Positions 8,088 through 15,114 of a stretch of DNA of 64,000 nucleotides are shown piece after piece. Under the pieces are notes generated by a model. It made no database searches. It worked only from the letters and a program-made list of their open reading frames with translations, and was not told the origin of the DNA. Origin of the DNA: Galbibacter orientalis DSM 19592. Its GTDB lineage: Bacteria; Bacteroidota; Bacteroidia; Flavobacteriales; Flavobacteriaceae. The stretch lies in contig NZ_JH651379.1 of the NCBI RefSeq assembly GCF_000260115.1, positions 62,001 through 126,000 on the forward strand, given 5' to 3'. Every line of letters begins with the position of its first letter. Position 1 is the stretch's first letter. The position numbers and the translations under genes are program-made.

Positions 8088-8540
8088 CTAAATAAATCGT
8101 CGTGTTTTCTTTTTATAATCTTCATATTCGGAAAATGTTTGGCCAAGCAACTTTTCTTCATATCTTGACTTGTAATAAAATAAGGTAAATAACACCAATG
8201 TAATCAATAGCTTAACTAAAGATTCCTGATATATCGTAAACCCTAGTGCCGAAAAAACCAAAGCTGTGTAAATGGGATGCCTGGAAACTGAAAAGGCTCC
8301 AGTTCTAATTAACTTTCCGTTTGAAACTGGTGTTGGAAAAGGTGATATTTTAGTGTTGAGTTGAAGCAATGCAGTTGTTCCTAAAATTAAGGCCATCCCC
8401 GTAACAACCAATCCCGAATAGCGCAACCATTCGGGAATGCTGATTGATATTATTTTAAAAGGCACAAAATAGGTGGCAAATATCAAAAATTGAAGTGCTA
8501 CGAATAGATAGTCTTGATATGAAAGCTTATTTATTTTCAA
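8088..8540 (-). CDS. Isoprenylcysteine carboxyl methyltransferase-family membrane protein
   Basis: This 150-residue membrane protein has about four hydrophobic helices and the conserved C-terminal ICMT/PEMT-type region: RTGAFSVSRHPIYTALVFS followed by YYKSRYEEKLLGQTFSEYEDY and basic residues at the end. That region binds SAM in the family. Bacterial members methylate lipids, thiols or metals, or have unknown roles. It lies between dps and a soluble methyltransferase, with gaps of 29 and 6 bp, in the sulfide-linked operon. The physiological substrate cannot be read from the sequence. Confidence 0.85.
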   Translation of the reverse strand: MKINKLSYQDYLFVALQFLIFATYFVPFKIISISIPEWLRYSGLVVTGMALILGTTALLQLNTKISPFPTPVSNGKLIRTGAFSVSRHPIYTALVFSALGFTIYQESLVKLLITLVLFTLFYYKSRYEEKLLGQTFSEYEDYKKKTRRFI

Positions 8541-8569
8541 TAGCTTTTAACTAATAAAATGGTTGGTTT

Positions 8570-9049
8570 TTATTCCAAATAGGATGAAAGCATCCAGACC
8601 AATTTTTCTTGCTCAACGATGTAATCACTCATTAAAGCAACAGTACCTTCATCATTTGCTTCGGAAGCCATAGTTAATATCGTTCGTTCTTTTGCCAATA
8701 AGATTTTTAAAGCGTCAAGAATTATATTAATTGCTTCTTCACCAACTTTTATGTTTTCGGCAGCTTTTATTTCGGTAGTATCCAGATATTTTTTGAAGGA
8801 ATGAAATGGCGTTTCACTTAAAGTAAGTATGCGTTCTGCAATTTCATCTACCTTAATCAATGCGTCATTATATAGCTCTTCAAATTTAAGGTGCAATTCA
8901 AAGAATTTTTTCCCCTTGATGTTCCAATGAAACCCTCTCAAGTTCATATAGAACAATTGATAATTTGAAAGTAAATCATTCAGATTTTCAGCTACTTTTT
9001 TTGATTTTTCTATATTTAAACCAATGTTATTATTGTTTTTAGTGTCCAT
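8570..9049 (-). CDS. dps: Dps family DNA-binding/ferritin-like protein
   Basis: This 159-residue four-helix Dps protein has the ferroxidase-site segments FYMNLRGFHWNIKGKKFFEL and HLKFEELYNDALIKVDEIAER, which carry the His and acidic ligands. The rest of the fold and the length fit the Dps family. Dps dodecamers oxidise Fe(II) with peroxide, store iron and protect DNA. It follows the MBL-rhodanese gene by 3 bp, so it is co-expressed with sulfide oxidation. This makes sense if sulfur and oxygen metabolism together raise peroxide and free iron. Confidence 0.95.
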   Translation of the reverse strand: MDTKNNNNIGLNIEKSKKVAENLNDLLSNYQLFYMNLRGFHWNIKGKKFFELHLKFEELYNDALIKVDEIAERILTLSETPFHSFKKYLDTTEIKAAENIKVGEEAINIILDALKILLAKERTILTMASEANDEGTVALMSDYIVEQEKLVWMLSSYLE

Positions 9050-9052
9050 AAT

Positions 9053-10384
9053 TTATTGTTTAAAATCGTTAATATTCTCACTTAAATCGTACACAGTCAC
9101 ACCTTTCAATTTTTTTTGAAGGATGCTACTTCCCGCCGCACTTCTGTATCCACCTGCACAATGTACAACAATAGGTTTATCTGTAGGTATTTGTCCCGCC
9201 GTATCACGCAATTCATTCAATGGATGTGATATCGCATTGTCAAAAAACTTGCCTTCTTCCACTTCGCTGGTATTACGGATGTCCACAATGGTATAGCTGT
9301 CCGGATTTTTTTTGAAATCTGCTAAATCCAGTTTTTCAGTAGTAACCAAATCTTCGTCTGAAATCGTAATCACTTTGTTGAGCAGTTTTTCGTAGCCAAT
9401 TTTTGCCACACGGTGCAACATGGTGTCTTTGTTTTCTTTGCTATCGATAACCAGCGTAAATGTTTCTTCTGGCTTGATGATGGAACCTAGCCAAGTTTCA
9501 AATTTTGCATTTTCAGAAACTGCCTGTATATTGAAACTTCCTTTTAAATGCCCTTTTTTAAACGTTCCTTCATCACGCATATCAACGATAAGACCTTCGG
9601 AAGTTGAACTTTCAGTAAAAGGTATTTTTTCAATGGACGGTTGTAAATTATCAGCTCCGGTTTTGTTCGTATCGACATCAAATCCAAAATAATGAGGAAT
9701 AAAGGGTTGCCCATCAAGAATGGTATCCATATATTCTTTCTTGGATTGCTTTTTGAACGCCCAATTCCCCATTCGCTCATTGCCCAAAGTACTGCTGGCA
9801 GCGTCGCTTAAGTTCTTTCCGCAGAGTGAACCTGCACCGTGAGCCGGATAAACCAATGCATCATCTGGCAAGTCTGTAAATTTATTTTGAATGGTGTTAT
9901 ACATCATTTCAGCCAGTTCTTCGCGTTTGGCTTTCATATTACCCGCCTTTTCACGTAAGTCAGGACGTCCAACATCGCCTATGAATAAGGTGTCGCCAGT
10001 AAATAAAGCTGTTTCATTCCCTTCCTTAGCTATCACGGTAATACTGTCTGGTGAATGCCCTGGTGTGTTAATCGCTTTAAGGGTTACATTTCCTAACTGG
10101 ATACTATCGCCTTCATCAAATGAAGTGTGTGGATAGTCTGCACCCAACTTTTCACTATTGTATATAGTAGCTCCCGTTTTTTTATGTATTTCGAGATGTG
10201 AGCTTACAAAATCTGCGTGTGGGTGCGTTTCGATTACCGCAACAATTTCTGCATTGTTTGCTTTCGCAAAATCATAATACTGCTCGGGATTTCGTTCTGG
10301 GTCTATAACCGCCATCTTGCCATTACTCACAATAGCATAGGAATAATGTGATAGTGGCTTATATTCAAATTGTTTGATATTCAT
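9053..10384 (-). CDS. MBL-fold persulfide dioxygenase-like protein with two rhodanese domains
   Basis: This 443-residue protein has an N-terminal metallo-beta-lactamase domain (THPHADFVSSH with H54, H56 and D58; GHSPDS; TGDTLFIGDVGRPDL) of the ETHE1/persulfide dioxygenase type, then two rhodanese-like domains. The central one (about 250-345) has no Cys at the active loop (LVIDSKENKD). The last one carries the active Cys in VVHCAGGYRSAAG. Fusion proteins of this type oxidise persulfide to sulfite and exchange sulfane sulfur. A second paralogue with the same layout is at 19723-21141. The operator and -7 element lie just upstream, partly within a terminator hairpin. Confidence 0.93.
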   Translation of the reverse strand: MNIKQFEYKPLSHYSYAIVSNGKMAVIDPERNPEQYYDFAKANNAEIVAVIETHPHADFVSSHLEIHKKTGATIYNSEKLGADYPHTSFDEGDSIQLGNVTLKAINTPGHSPDSITVIAKEGNETALFTGDTLFIGDVGRPDLREKAGNMKAKREELAEMMYNTIQNKFTDLPDDALVYPAHGAGSLCGKNLSDAASSTLGNERMGNWAFKKQSKKEYMDTILDGQPFIPHYFGFDVDTNKTGADNLQPSIEKIPFTESSTSEGLIVDMRDEGTFKKGHLKGSFNIQAVSENAKFETWLGSIIKPEETFTLVIDSKENKDTMLHRVAKIGYEKLLNKVITISDEDLVTTEKLDLADFKKNPDSYTIVDIRNTSEVEEGKFFDNAISHPLNELRDTAGQIPTDKPIVVHCAGGYRSAAGSSILQKKLKGVTVYDLSENINDFKQ

Positions 10385-10400
10385 AATTTTAAATTTTATA

Positions 10401-10444
10401 TAAAAATAAAAAAGGTTACAGCAAATAGCTGTAACCTTTGATAC
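10401..10444 (-). promoter_or_regulatory. Crp-type operator and -7 element of the MBL-dps operon
   Basis: The operator at 10431-10444 reads GTAAC CTTT GATAC on the plus strand, one mismatch from GTAAC-N4-GTTAC and with the same CTTT spacer as the SQR operator. On the minus strand the element TATTTTTA (10408 to 10401) begins exactly 22 bp beyond it. It is weaker than the others and overlaps a hairpin, so I hold it at moderate confidence. The spacing match is what supports it. Confidence 0.6.
10411..10439 (-). terminator. Rho-independent terminator after the DUF2892 gene, overlapping an operator
   Basis: Arms of 12 bp (AAAGGTTACAGC and GCTGTAACCTTT) flank a 5-nt loop AAATA, and a T-rich run follows on the minus strand. 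It would end the SQR-DUF2892 transcript. The right arm shares its GTAAC with the operator of the next operon, so one piece of DNA serves as terminator and operator. Confidence 0.75.
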
Positions 10445-10463
10445 ATAAGTTCAATTTATCTAG

Positions 10464-10667
10464 CTATTTTCTTGGACAGGTATTAAGACCCACTAATTTG
10501 TATAATGGACAAAAGCTCACAAAGCTGGTCAACAGGAAAACCGCCGCAACTGCGATTAATACATAAGCCAAGGTTCCTTCTATGATACCCTGCCAGTAGA
10601 GGATACCTATTACAATAGCGATGATAATTCTAATTATGCGGTCTGCACCGCCCATATTTTTTTTCAT
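10464..10667 (-). CDS. DUF2892 small inner-membrane protein
   Basis: This 67-residue protein has two hydrophobic helices (IIRIIIAIVIGILYWQGI and LAYVLIAVAAVFLLTSFVSF) and the conserved ending FCPLYKLVGLNTC. It matches the DUF2892 family, which also forms the membrane domain of the YgaP rhodanese in enterobacteria. Genes for DUF2892 commonly sit next to rhodaneses, SQR or MBL sulfur enzymes, as here. It probably forms a membrane partner for sulfane sulfur transfer, but no activity is known. Confidence 0.9.
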   Translation of the reverse strand: MKKNMGGADRIIRIIIAIVIGILYWQGIIEGTLAYVLIAVAAVFLLTSFVSFCPLYKLVGLNTCPRK

Positions 10668-10672
10668 AATAT

Positions 10673-10768
10673 TTAGTTTAAAAATTCAATAAATAGCACC
10701 ACAGCAGTTATTATAATGATACACAACACACATACTATAAGAAGCTTTTTTGTTTTCTGTTTATCCAA
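10673..10768 (-). CDS. Possible 31-residue single-helix membrane protein
   Basis: A short frame between SQR and DUF2892 starts at TTG 10768, two bases after the SQR stop, and ends at TAA 10673-10675. It encodes a basic N-terminus (MDKQKTKK) followed by one hydrophobic helix (LLIVCVLCIIIITAVVLFI). It fills the gap almost exactly and keeps the tight packing of the operon. It has no ATG start and I know no homologue, so it may be non-coding. Confidence 0.4.
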   Translation of the reverse strand: MDKQKTKKLLIVCVLCIIIITAVVLFIEFLN

Positions 10769-10770
10769 TG

Positions 10771-12018
10771 CTATACATCTTTACCCTTTAACATTTTATT
10801 CCAGTATAGATAGGGAAGGCCGTATTTTTTCAGCATCCACAAACGCCAATGTTCTTTTGAACTATCTGAAATAAACATTTGTTTAAGTTTAGGATCAGGG
10901 GTAAAATTATTGTTATAATCAAATTCTGCCAAAACCATTTTTCCATAATCGGTAACTAATGGGCAAGATGAGTAGCCGTTGTACGATTTATTCCCCATTT
11001 TATCGTGGTTGATAAGCAAGCCAAGGTTATCCACAACCACAGGCACTTGTTTTCTGATCGCTGCTCCGGTTTTAGCAGTGGGCAATCCGGCGACATCGCC
11101 GAGACCAAAAATATTTGCGTACCTATTGTGTTGCATTGTGTGCTTATCTACATCCAACCATCCCGCTTCGTTTACCAAAGTTGATTTACTTACAAAATCT
11201 GGTGCAACACTTGGTGGTGCGGTATGTAGCATATCATAATGAATACCTGTTAAATTCCCGTCTTTTTCAATTTTCACATTCTTATGGTTATATTCTTTTT
11301 CGTGCTCTGCAAATGAATACCAAGCAATTTTATTTGCTCCGTCTATTTTCTTTAGTTGATACCCAAAACGTAAATTGATATCTTTTCTATCTACAACTTC
11401 CATTAAAGTTTTAGCAATTTCCTTTACGCCAAAAATTACTGTTCCGGCGGTGGCAAAAACAACATCAGTTTTTGAACGTGTTTTGCTTTTCGCCCAATGG
11501 CTCTCGGCCAAGTACATAATTTTTTGTGGTGCCCCACCGCATTTAATAGGCGTTGTAGGCTGTGTAAATAATGCAGTACCTCCTTTAAAATTCTTCACAA
11601 CGTCCCACGTGTGCTTTGGGTCTGTATAGTTGCTGCACACCACACCTTTATCAATTGCATCACCCAACCCGGGCACGAGACTAAAATCGTAGGCAAGACC
11701 TGATGCTACCACGAGATAATCATACGTGATATTGCCAGAATTGGCTGTACTTACCAAATTATTTTCTGGGTCGAAAGCTGTAGCTTTATCCTTAATCCAT
11801 TTAGCGCCATTAGGCATTACATCAGCCATTGGCTTTCCTGTTTTTTCATAATCATAGGTTCCAGCACCTACCAGTGTCCAAGCTGGCTGATAATAATGGG
11901 TATCGGCTGGTTCTATAATTGCGATATCTTTGGTTTTCTTTTGCGTTATAAGCTGTGATGCTGTCATTATTCCAGCGGTTCCGCCGCCAATGATAAGCAC
12001 TTGATGATGCGTTGCCAT
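10771..12018 (-). CDS. sqr: Sulfide:quinone oxidoreductase
   Basis: This 415-residue FAD enzyme oxidises sulfide to persulfide/polysulfide and reduces membrane quinone. It has the N-terminal dinucleotide fold LIIGGGTAGIMTASQL, the second motif FGLGDVAGLPTAKTGAA, and cysteines at SQR redox positions: C128 in GVVCSNYTDP, C160 in TPIKCGGAPQK, and one in YSSCPLVTDYGKM near residue 350. The C-terminal KYGLPYLYWNKMLKG stretch fits the membrane-contact helix. It is the first gene of its operon. The persulfide formed is the expected substrate of the two MBL-rhodanese proteins, and electrons would reach cytochrome bd or, through c-type cytochromes, cbb3. Confidence 0.95.
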   Translation of the reverse strand: MATHHQVLIIGGGTAGIMTASQLITQKKTKDIAIIEPADTHYYQPAWTLVGAGTYDYEKTGKPMADVMPNGAKWIKDKATAFDPENNLVSTANSGNITYDYLVVASGLAYDFSLVPGLGDAIDKGVVCSNYTDPKHTWDVVKNFKGGTALFTQPTTPIKCGGAPQKIMYLAESHWAKSKTRSKTDVVFATAGTVIFGVKEIAKTLMEVVDRKDINLRFGYQLKKIDGANKIAWYSFAEHEKEYNHKNVKIEKDGNLTGIHYDMLHTAPPSVAPDFVSKSTLVNEAGWLDVDKHTMQHNRYANIFGLGDVAGLPTAKTGAAIRKQVPVVVDNLGLLINHDKMGNKSYNGYSSCPLVTDYGKMVLAEFDYNNNFTPDPKLKQMFISDSSKEHWRLWMLKKYGLPYLYWNKMLKGKDV

Positions 12019-12040
12019 AGTTGTATAGTTTTTATCCTAA

Positions 12041-12084
12041 TAAAGATATAGGATGAACATTTGAAAGTTTGTAACCTTTGTTAC
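12041..12084 (-). promoter_or_regulatory. Crp-type operator and -7 element of sqr
   Basis: The perfect inverted repeat GTAAC CTTT GTTAC lies at 12071-12084. The -7 element TATCTTTA (12048 to 12041, minus strand) begins 22 bp beyond it. The predicted leader to the sqr ATG is about 18 nt. Confidence 0.82.
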
Positions 12085-12115
12085 ACAAATTAGGATTTAC
12101 TATTCGCTATAATCT

Positions 12116-12826
12116 TTATAGTGTAAACATTACAGAGGTTTCCCAAATATGGTTATTGATAACGATTTCAGTTCTCGGGATATTAATATAATGATATCCT
12201 GATGTGATAGTAATATACTCATTTTCCTGAAAGCGTAAACCGAGAAACATCCAGTTTTGGTCTAGTTTTTTGGGCTGTAGTCTTTTTTTAAAATCAAGAA
12301 ATACTTCATCGTAAGCCAAAACTGAAATTTTGGGCTTTTTAAAAACTGGTACCTCTATAATAAATCGATAACGTAATCTATTGCCATAATTACTGCCTGT
12401 AATTTCAGAGTGGTCCTCTATTGTAGCTATTTTATCTTGAAAGCGCTCTTCAAATCGTAACCTATGAGATAAGGTAAATGAATGAAATGGCTGTTTGATA
12501 AATAATTGCTGCCAAAGATTGTTTTCTTGCGTATCTATGGGTGTTGAAAACTCTGAATAAGAATAATTTTGAATAAATGTATAACCTATGCCAACTGTAA
12601 TAAATGGATTGACCTTGTGCTGAATTGAAGGCCGTAGTACAAACTGTTCCCAATCTTGAAGAAAATTTGTACGTCTAAAATTGAATTCAGATTTTACAAA
12701 CCAATTTTCATTTATAGCTGCCTTAACTGTGAAGGTGTTCCAACTGCTACTGTGCTCAAATTGCTCCTGTTGTGCTCTTGTAGTCCCTACAAAAAACAAG
12801 AGACCTATTAGTAAACTATATCTCAT
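12116..12826 (-). CDS. DUF2490 family outer-membrane protein
   Basis: This 236-residue protein has a signal peptide (MRYSLLIGLLFFVGTTRAQ) and a series of amphipathic beta strands with aromatic ends, closing in IWETSVMFTL. Strand-turn patterns such as QDWEQFVLRPSIQHKVNPFITVGIGY match DUF2490, a predicted outer-membrane beta-barrel family in Bacteroidota. Its function is unknown. It has its own operator and promoter, and is transcribed as a single gene, so it may serve as a pore for sulfur compounds in this regulon, but that is only inference from context. Confidence 0.85.
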   Translation of the reverse strand: MRYSLLIGLLFFVGTTRAQQEQFEHSSSWNTFTVKAAINENWFVKSEFNFRRTNFLQDWEQFVLRPSIQHKVNPFITVGIGYTFIQNYSYSEFSTPIDTQENNLWQQLFIKQPFHSFTLSHRLRFEERFQDKIATIEDHSEITGSNYGNRLRYRFIIEVPVFKKPKISVLAYDEVFLDFKKRLQPKKLDQNWMFLGLRFQENEYITITSGYHYINIPRTEIVINNHIWETSVMFTL

Positions 12827-12845
12827 CTATAAATGTTTGTTTAGC

Positions 12846-12889
12846 CAAAAATATAGTATGCAACGAGAGAAAAAGGTAACCCCTGTTAC
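12846..12889 (-). promoter_or_regulatory. Crp-type operator and -7 element of the DUF2490 gene
   Basis: The perfect repeat GTAAC CCCT GTTAC lies at 12876-12889, with a perfect TATTTTTG element (12853 to 12846, minus strand) 22 bp beyond it. The predicted leader is about 15 nt. Confidence 0.82.
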
Positions 12890-12927
12890 AGAAGTCAACA
12901 TTTCGAAAAAAAAGAAAAAAAGAAAAA

Positions 12928-12950
12928 GGGCAGACCTTAATAGTCTGCCC
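12928..12950 (-). terminator. Rho-independent terminator of the cbb3 operon
   Basis: The arms GGGCAGAC and GTCTGCCC pair perfectly around a 7-nt loop. On the minus strand a long T-rich run follows. It lies 45 bp after the HMA-protein stop and closes the rhodanese-ccoN-ccoO-HMA transcript. Confidence 0.88.
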
Positions 12951-12995
12951 CTTAACCTAACCAACTATTGGCTGGCTCGCATCAAGTGTACTAAT

Positions 12996-13268
12996 TTAAG
13001 CAATGTTCAATTTTCCTGTCGCACAGCTTATAAGAGATTTTGCCTTATTTACGACTGTATTATCAACACCTTCTGGTGGATAGCCCATTTGTGTAAGCAT
13101 TCGTTCTGCTATGGCAAGGTCATTTACGGTTTCATAGCTAAAACTGACCTCTGAAGTCTCATCGCTTACCTGCACGTTATTTATACCTGATAACTTCAGT
13201 AGCCGAACAGCAATGCCATTTGTACAGCCGCCACATTTAATGTTTTGTAATTTAAGTGTTGTTTTCAT
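12996..13268 (-). CDS. Heavy-metal-associated (HMA) domain protein, likely copper chaperone
   Basis: This 90-residue protein has one HMA ferredoxin-like domain. The metal site KCGGC lies in LQNIKCGGCTNGIAVRLLKL, with the two Cys spaced by two residues. The C-terminal extension GVDNTVVNKAKSLISCATGKL holds one more Cys. HMA proteins carry Cu(I) or similar ions. As the last gene of a cbb3 oxidase operon, it would most sensibly deliver or traffic copper for the binuclear centre. A copper P-type ATPase (CcoI) is not in the window. Confidence 0.88.
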   Translation of the reverse strand: MKTTLKLQNIKCGGCTNGIAVRLLKLSGINNVQVSDETSEVSFSYETVNDLAIAERMLTQMGYPPEGVDNTVVNKAKSLISCATGKLNIA

Positions 13269-13319
13269 TTTATTTATTTTCTAGATTTATTAATCGTTCT
13301 TCTATTAGTATAAACTTCT

Positions 13320-13418
13320 TTATGATGGTGATATGTGTTTTGTTGGGTCGATACCTAAAGGGCTATCATTATTATGTACCTCTTTCTCAATTTTATGATA
13401 AACTTCTTTGTCAATCAT
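13320..13418 (-). CDS. Possible 32-residue soluble protein in the cbb3 operon
   Basis: A short ATG-initiated frame lies 8 bp after the Ig-like gene. It encodes a charged N-terminus (MIDKEVYHKIEKEVH) followed by NNDSPLGIDPTKHISPS. It fills part of the 158-bp gap between the Ig-like and HMA genes and is in the operon direction. The composition looks like real protein, with balanced charge and no low-complexity stretch, but I do not recognise a family. Confidence 0.5.
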   Translation of the reverse strand: MIDKEVYHKIEKEVHNNDSPLGIDPTKHISPS

Positions 13419-13426
13419 AGTGTAGT

Positions 13427-13825
13427 TTATAAAGTTAATGAGGTTATCAAGTAGTAAATTGCCCAAGCAGCAAATATGATTATCCCTGCCCACAGCCAAG
13501 AGGGTATGCTTTGTGGAGTTTCGCTTCCCTCAATAAGAAAGTGTTTTTTTCCTCCTTTTCCATAAGCGTTAATCATAACGGGCACTTTACCATCTACAAT
13601 TGCATTTTGTTTTATACCGTCAATATCGATAGCTGGGCCATTACGCACTATAAAATCTACTTTCTTAATACCCTCTTTGCCATAAGGGTCTTTACTGATA
13701 ATTTTTAAAGTATGCTCGCCATCCACCATTTTGGTTGTGTCGAGTTCAAAATTTATAGGCACCTCATATTCTCCAATAGGTATTGGCTCTTCATCCAAAA
13801 ATATTATGACCTTATTGCTTTCCAT
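13427..13825 (-). CDS. Ig-like membrane-anchored protein of the cbb3 operon
   Basis: This protein is about 132 residues from the ATG at 13825 (MESNKVIIFLDEEPIPIG). The frame opens 12 bp earlier, but this start avoids overlap with the gene upstream. The N-terminal part is predicted beta-sandwich (VDGEHTLKIISKDPYGKEGIKKVDFIV), which resembles a bacterial Ig-like fold. A C-terminal membrane helix follows (WLWAGIIIFAAWAIYYLITSL). There is no haem motif. It takes the place where other cbb3 operons have FixH/CcoH-type assembly proteins, so an accessory or assembly role is reasonable, without direct evidence. Confidence 0.7.
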   Translation of the reverse strand: MESNKVIIFLDEEPIPIGEYEVPINFELDTTKMVDGEHTLKIISKDPYGKEGIKKVDFIVRNGPAIDIDGIKQNAIVDGKVPVMINAYGKGGKKHFLIEGSETPQSIPSWLWAGIIIFAAWAIYYLITSLTL

Positions 13826-13829
13826 TGTC

Positions 13830-14090
13830 TTAGTCAAAATTCAATATTTTACGCTTGATGTGCGATGGTTTTGTTTCTCCTGGTTTTATAATCCATTTTA
13901 TGGAATAATAAAGAGATATAAGGACTATAATGGATGTTAGAATTACAATGACGTAATCCCATTGCTGTTGTGGTCCTGCACCGTGTCCAATACCTTTCAA
14001 TATTCCAGGTTGACTGCGTTCACATTCTGGGCAGGCCATAGCGGCTAAAGGCAATAACAATGTCACAATTAAAAAATGTCCTTTTTTCAT
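13830..14090 (-). CDS. Small exported membrane protein with CPEC motif
   Basis: This protein is about 86 residues from the ATG at 14090 (MKKGHFLIVTLLLPLAAMA), which is a signal peptide. Directly after it comes ACPECERSQP, a Cys pair at the mature N-terminus, and then one membrane helix (YVIVILTSIIVLISLYYSI) and a basic tail. The start lies 2 bp after the ccoO stop. A CxxC on the periplasmic side could bind copper or act in thiol exchange during oxidase assembly. I do not recognise the family. Confidence 0.75.
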   Translation of the reverse strand: MKKGHFLIVTLLLPLAAMACPECERSQPGILKGIGHGAGPQQQWDYVIVILTSIIVLISLYYSIKWIIKPGETKPSHIKRKILNFD

Positions 14091-14092
14091 AA

Positions 14093-15112
14093 TCATTGAT
14101 TTTCGTTCTGCTTTTTAAGTTCTTCCAGAATTTTATTGATTTCTTCTAGGCTTACTTCAGGTGCGTCATTGCTCCAACTGGTACGTTCGTGGTTCATCAA
14201 TGCAACCAATTCTTCTAGCGATAGGTCATTAATTTGGCCGATTGCGGGCATTTCGCCGTATTCTTCCCTTGCATTATAGCCATACATTATGATATTGACC
14301 ATAGAGGTTGGGTCTATGCCCTGCACGATGGCACTTCCGTCCAATGGTGGGAACGCACCGCTAACCCCTTTGCCATCGGTTTGGTGGCAACTGGCGCAAT
14401 AATTGGTATATAATTCTGCTCCGTCTAAAGCGGAAGAACCTCCAGATTCGTTAGCTCCATGTTTTTTCTGTTCCCTTTTGTATAAAAATTCTGGGCTAGG
14501 CGTTCCATCTGGAAGTTTAACCTGTTGCAGTGATTTTAAATAGGCGACCAGTGCAATGGCATCTTCGGTGGCGACTACCTTTTTGCTTTTGTCCTTGATG
14601 TATCTAGCTGGTAGATTGACTATTTTGTCCTTTTCCGTAATCTTGATAGAATCCTTAAGTTCAAATAACCAAGGGTAAGGTGCCATAACTGAATTTTCTA
14701 CTACTGCTCTTGGCTGGTAAAGGTGTGTTAAATGCCAATCTTCGCTTGGTTGTCTTTTTCCTATATTGGTCAAGTCGGGACCTGTTCTTTCTGTGCCCAT
14801 TAAGGTGGCCGTATTTACCCAGAAATTAGTCCGTTCTATACCTGCATAATCCGCTGCGACGTTGGGGCGGCTTCCCCAAACCTTATCTATTTCCACATTA
14901 CGCACCTGTTGCGTGTGGCAGGCAACACAGCCATTGCCAATATATACCATTTTACCACGCTGTTCTATTTCGGTCAAGGGTATAGAATCGGGTAAGGGTT
15001 CGTAGCTGTATTGGTTGTTTAAAGCAGGGAAAATAGCCACGAAAACAGTAAGCGTACCGAATAACAGTATCACTAATAGAAAGAGTCTTTTATGATTGCT
15101 GAATATATCCAT
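14093..15112 (-). CDS. ccoO: cbb3 oxidase CcoO fused to a second cytochrome c domain
   Basis: This 339-residue protein has one N-terminal membrane helix (residues 9-30). A CcoO domain follows with haem site C62-V-A-C65-H66 in the diagnostic GCVACHTQQVR. After a linker, a second class I cytochrome c domain has C239-A-S-C242-H243, with Met in EEYGEMPAIGQ as likely sixth ligand. Canonical systems have CcoO (one haem) and a separate dihaem CcoP. Here one chain has two haems in total and no separate ccoP follows. It starts 2 bp after ccoN. Confidence 0.93.
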   Translation of the reverse strand: MDIFSNHKRLFLLVILLFGTLTVFVAIFPALNNQYSYEPLPDSIPLTEIEQRGKMVYIGNGCVACHTQQVRNVEIDKVWGSRPNVAADYAGIERTNFWVNTATLMGTERTGPDLTNIGKRQPSEDWHLTHLYQPRAVVENSVMAPYPWLFELKDSIKITEKDKIVNLPARYIKDKSKKVVATEDAIALVAYLKSLQQVKLPDGTPSPEFLYKREQKKHGANESGGSSALDGAELYTNYCASCHQTDGKGVSGAFPPLDGSAIVQGIDPTSMVNIIMYGYNAREEYGEMPAIGQINDLSLEELVALMNHERTSWSNDAPEVSLEEINKILEELKKQNENQ

Positions 15113-15114
15113 AG

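Noticed and set aside
10411-10439. Hairpin GGTTACAGC..GCTGTAACC as a regulator binding site by itself
   Set aside because: The half-sites point outward with a long spacer, and a T-run follows on the minus strand, so the hairpin is a terminator. Only its right arm is shared with the true operator-like sequence.
12681-13154. Plus-strand frame of 157 codons
   Set aside because: It runs across the DUF2490 gene start, an operator, a terminator and the HMA gene on the other strand, and its translation has no recognisable character.
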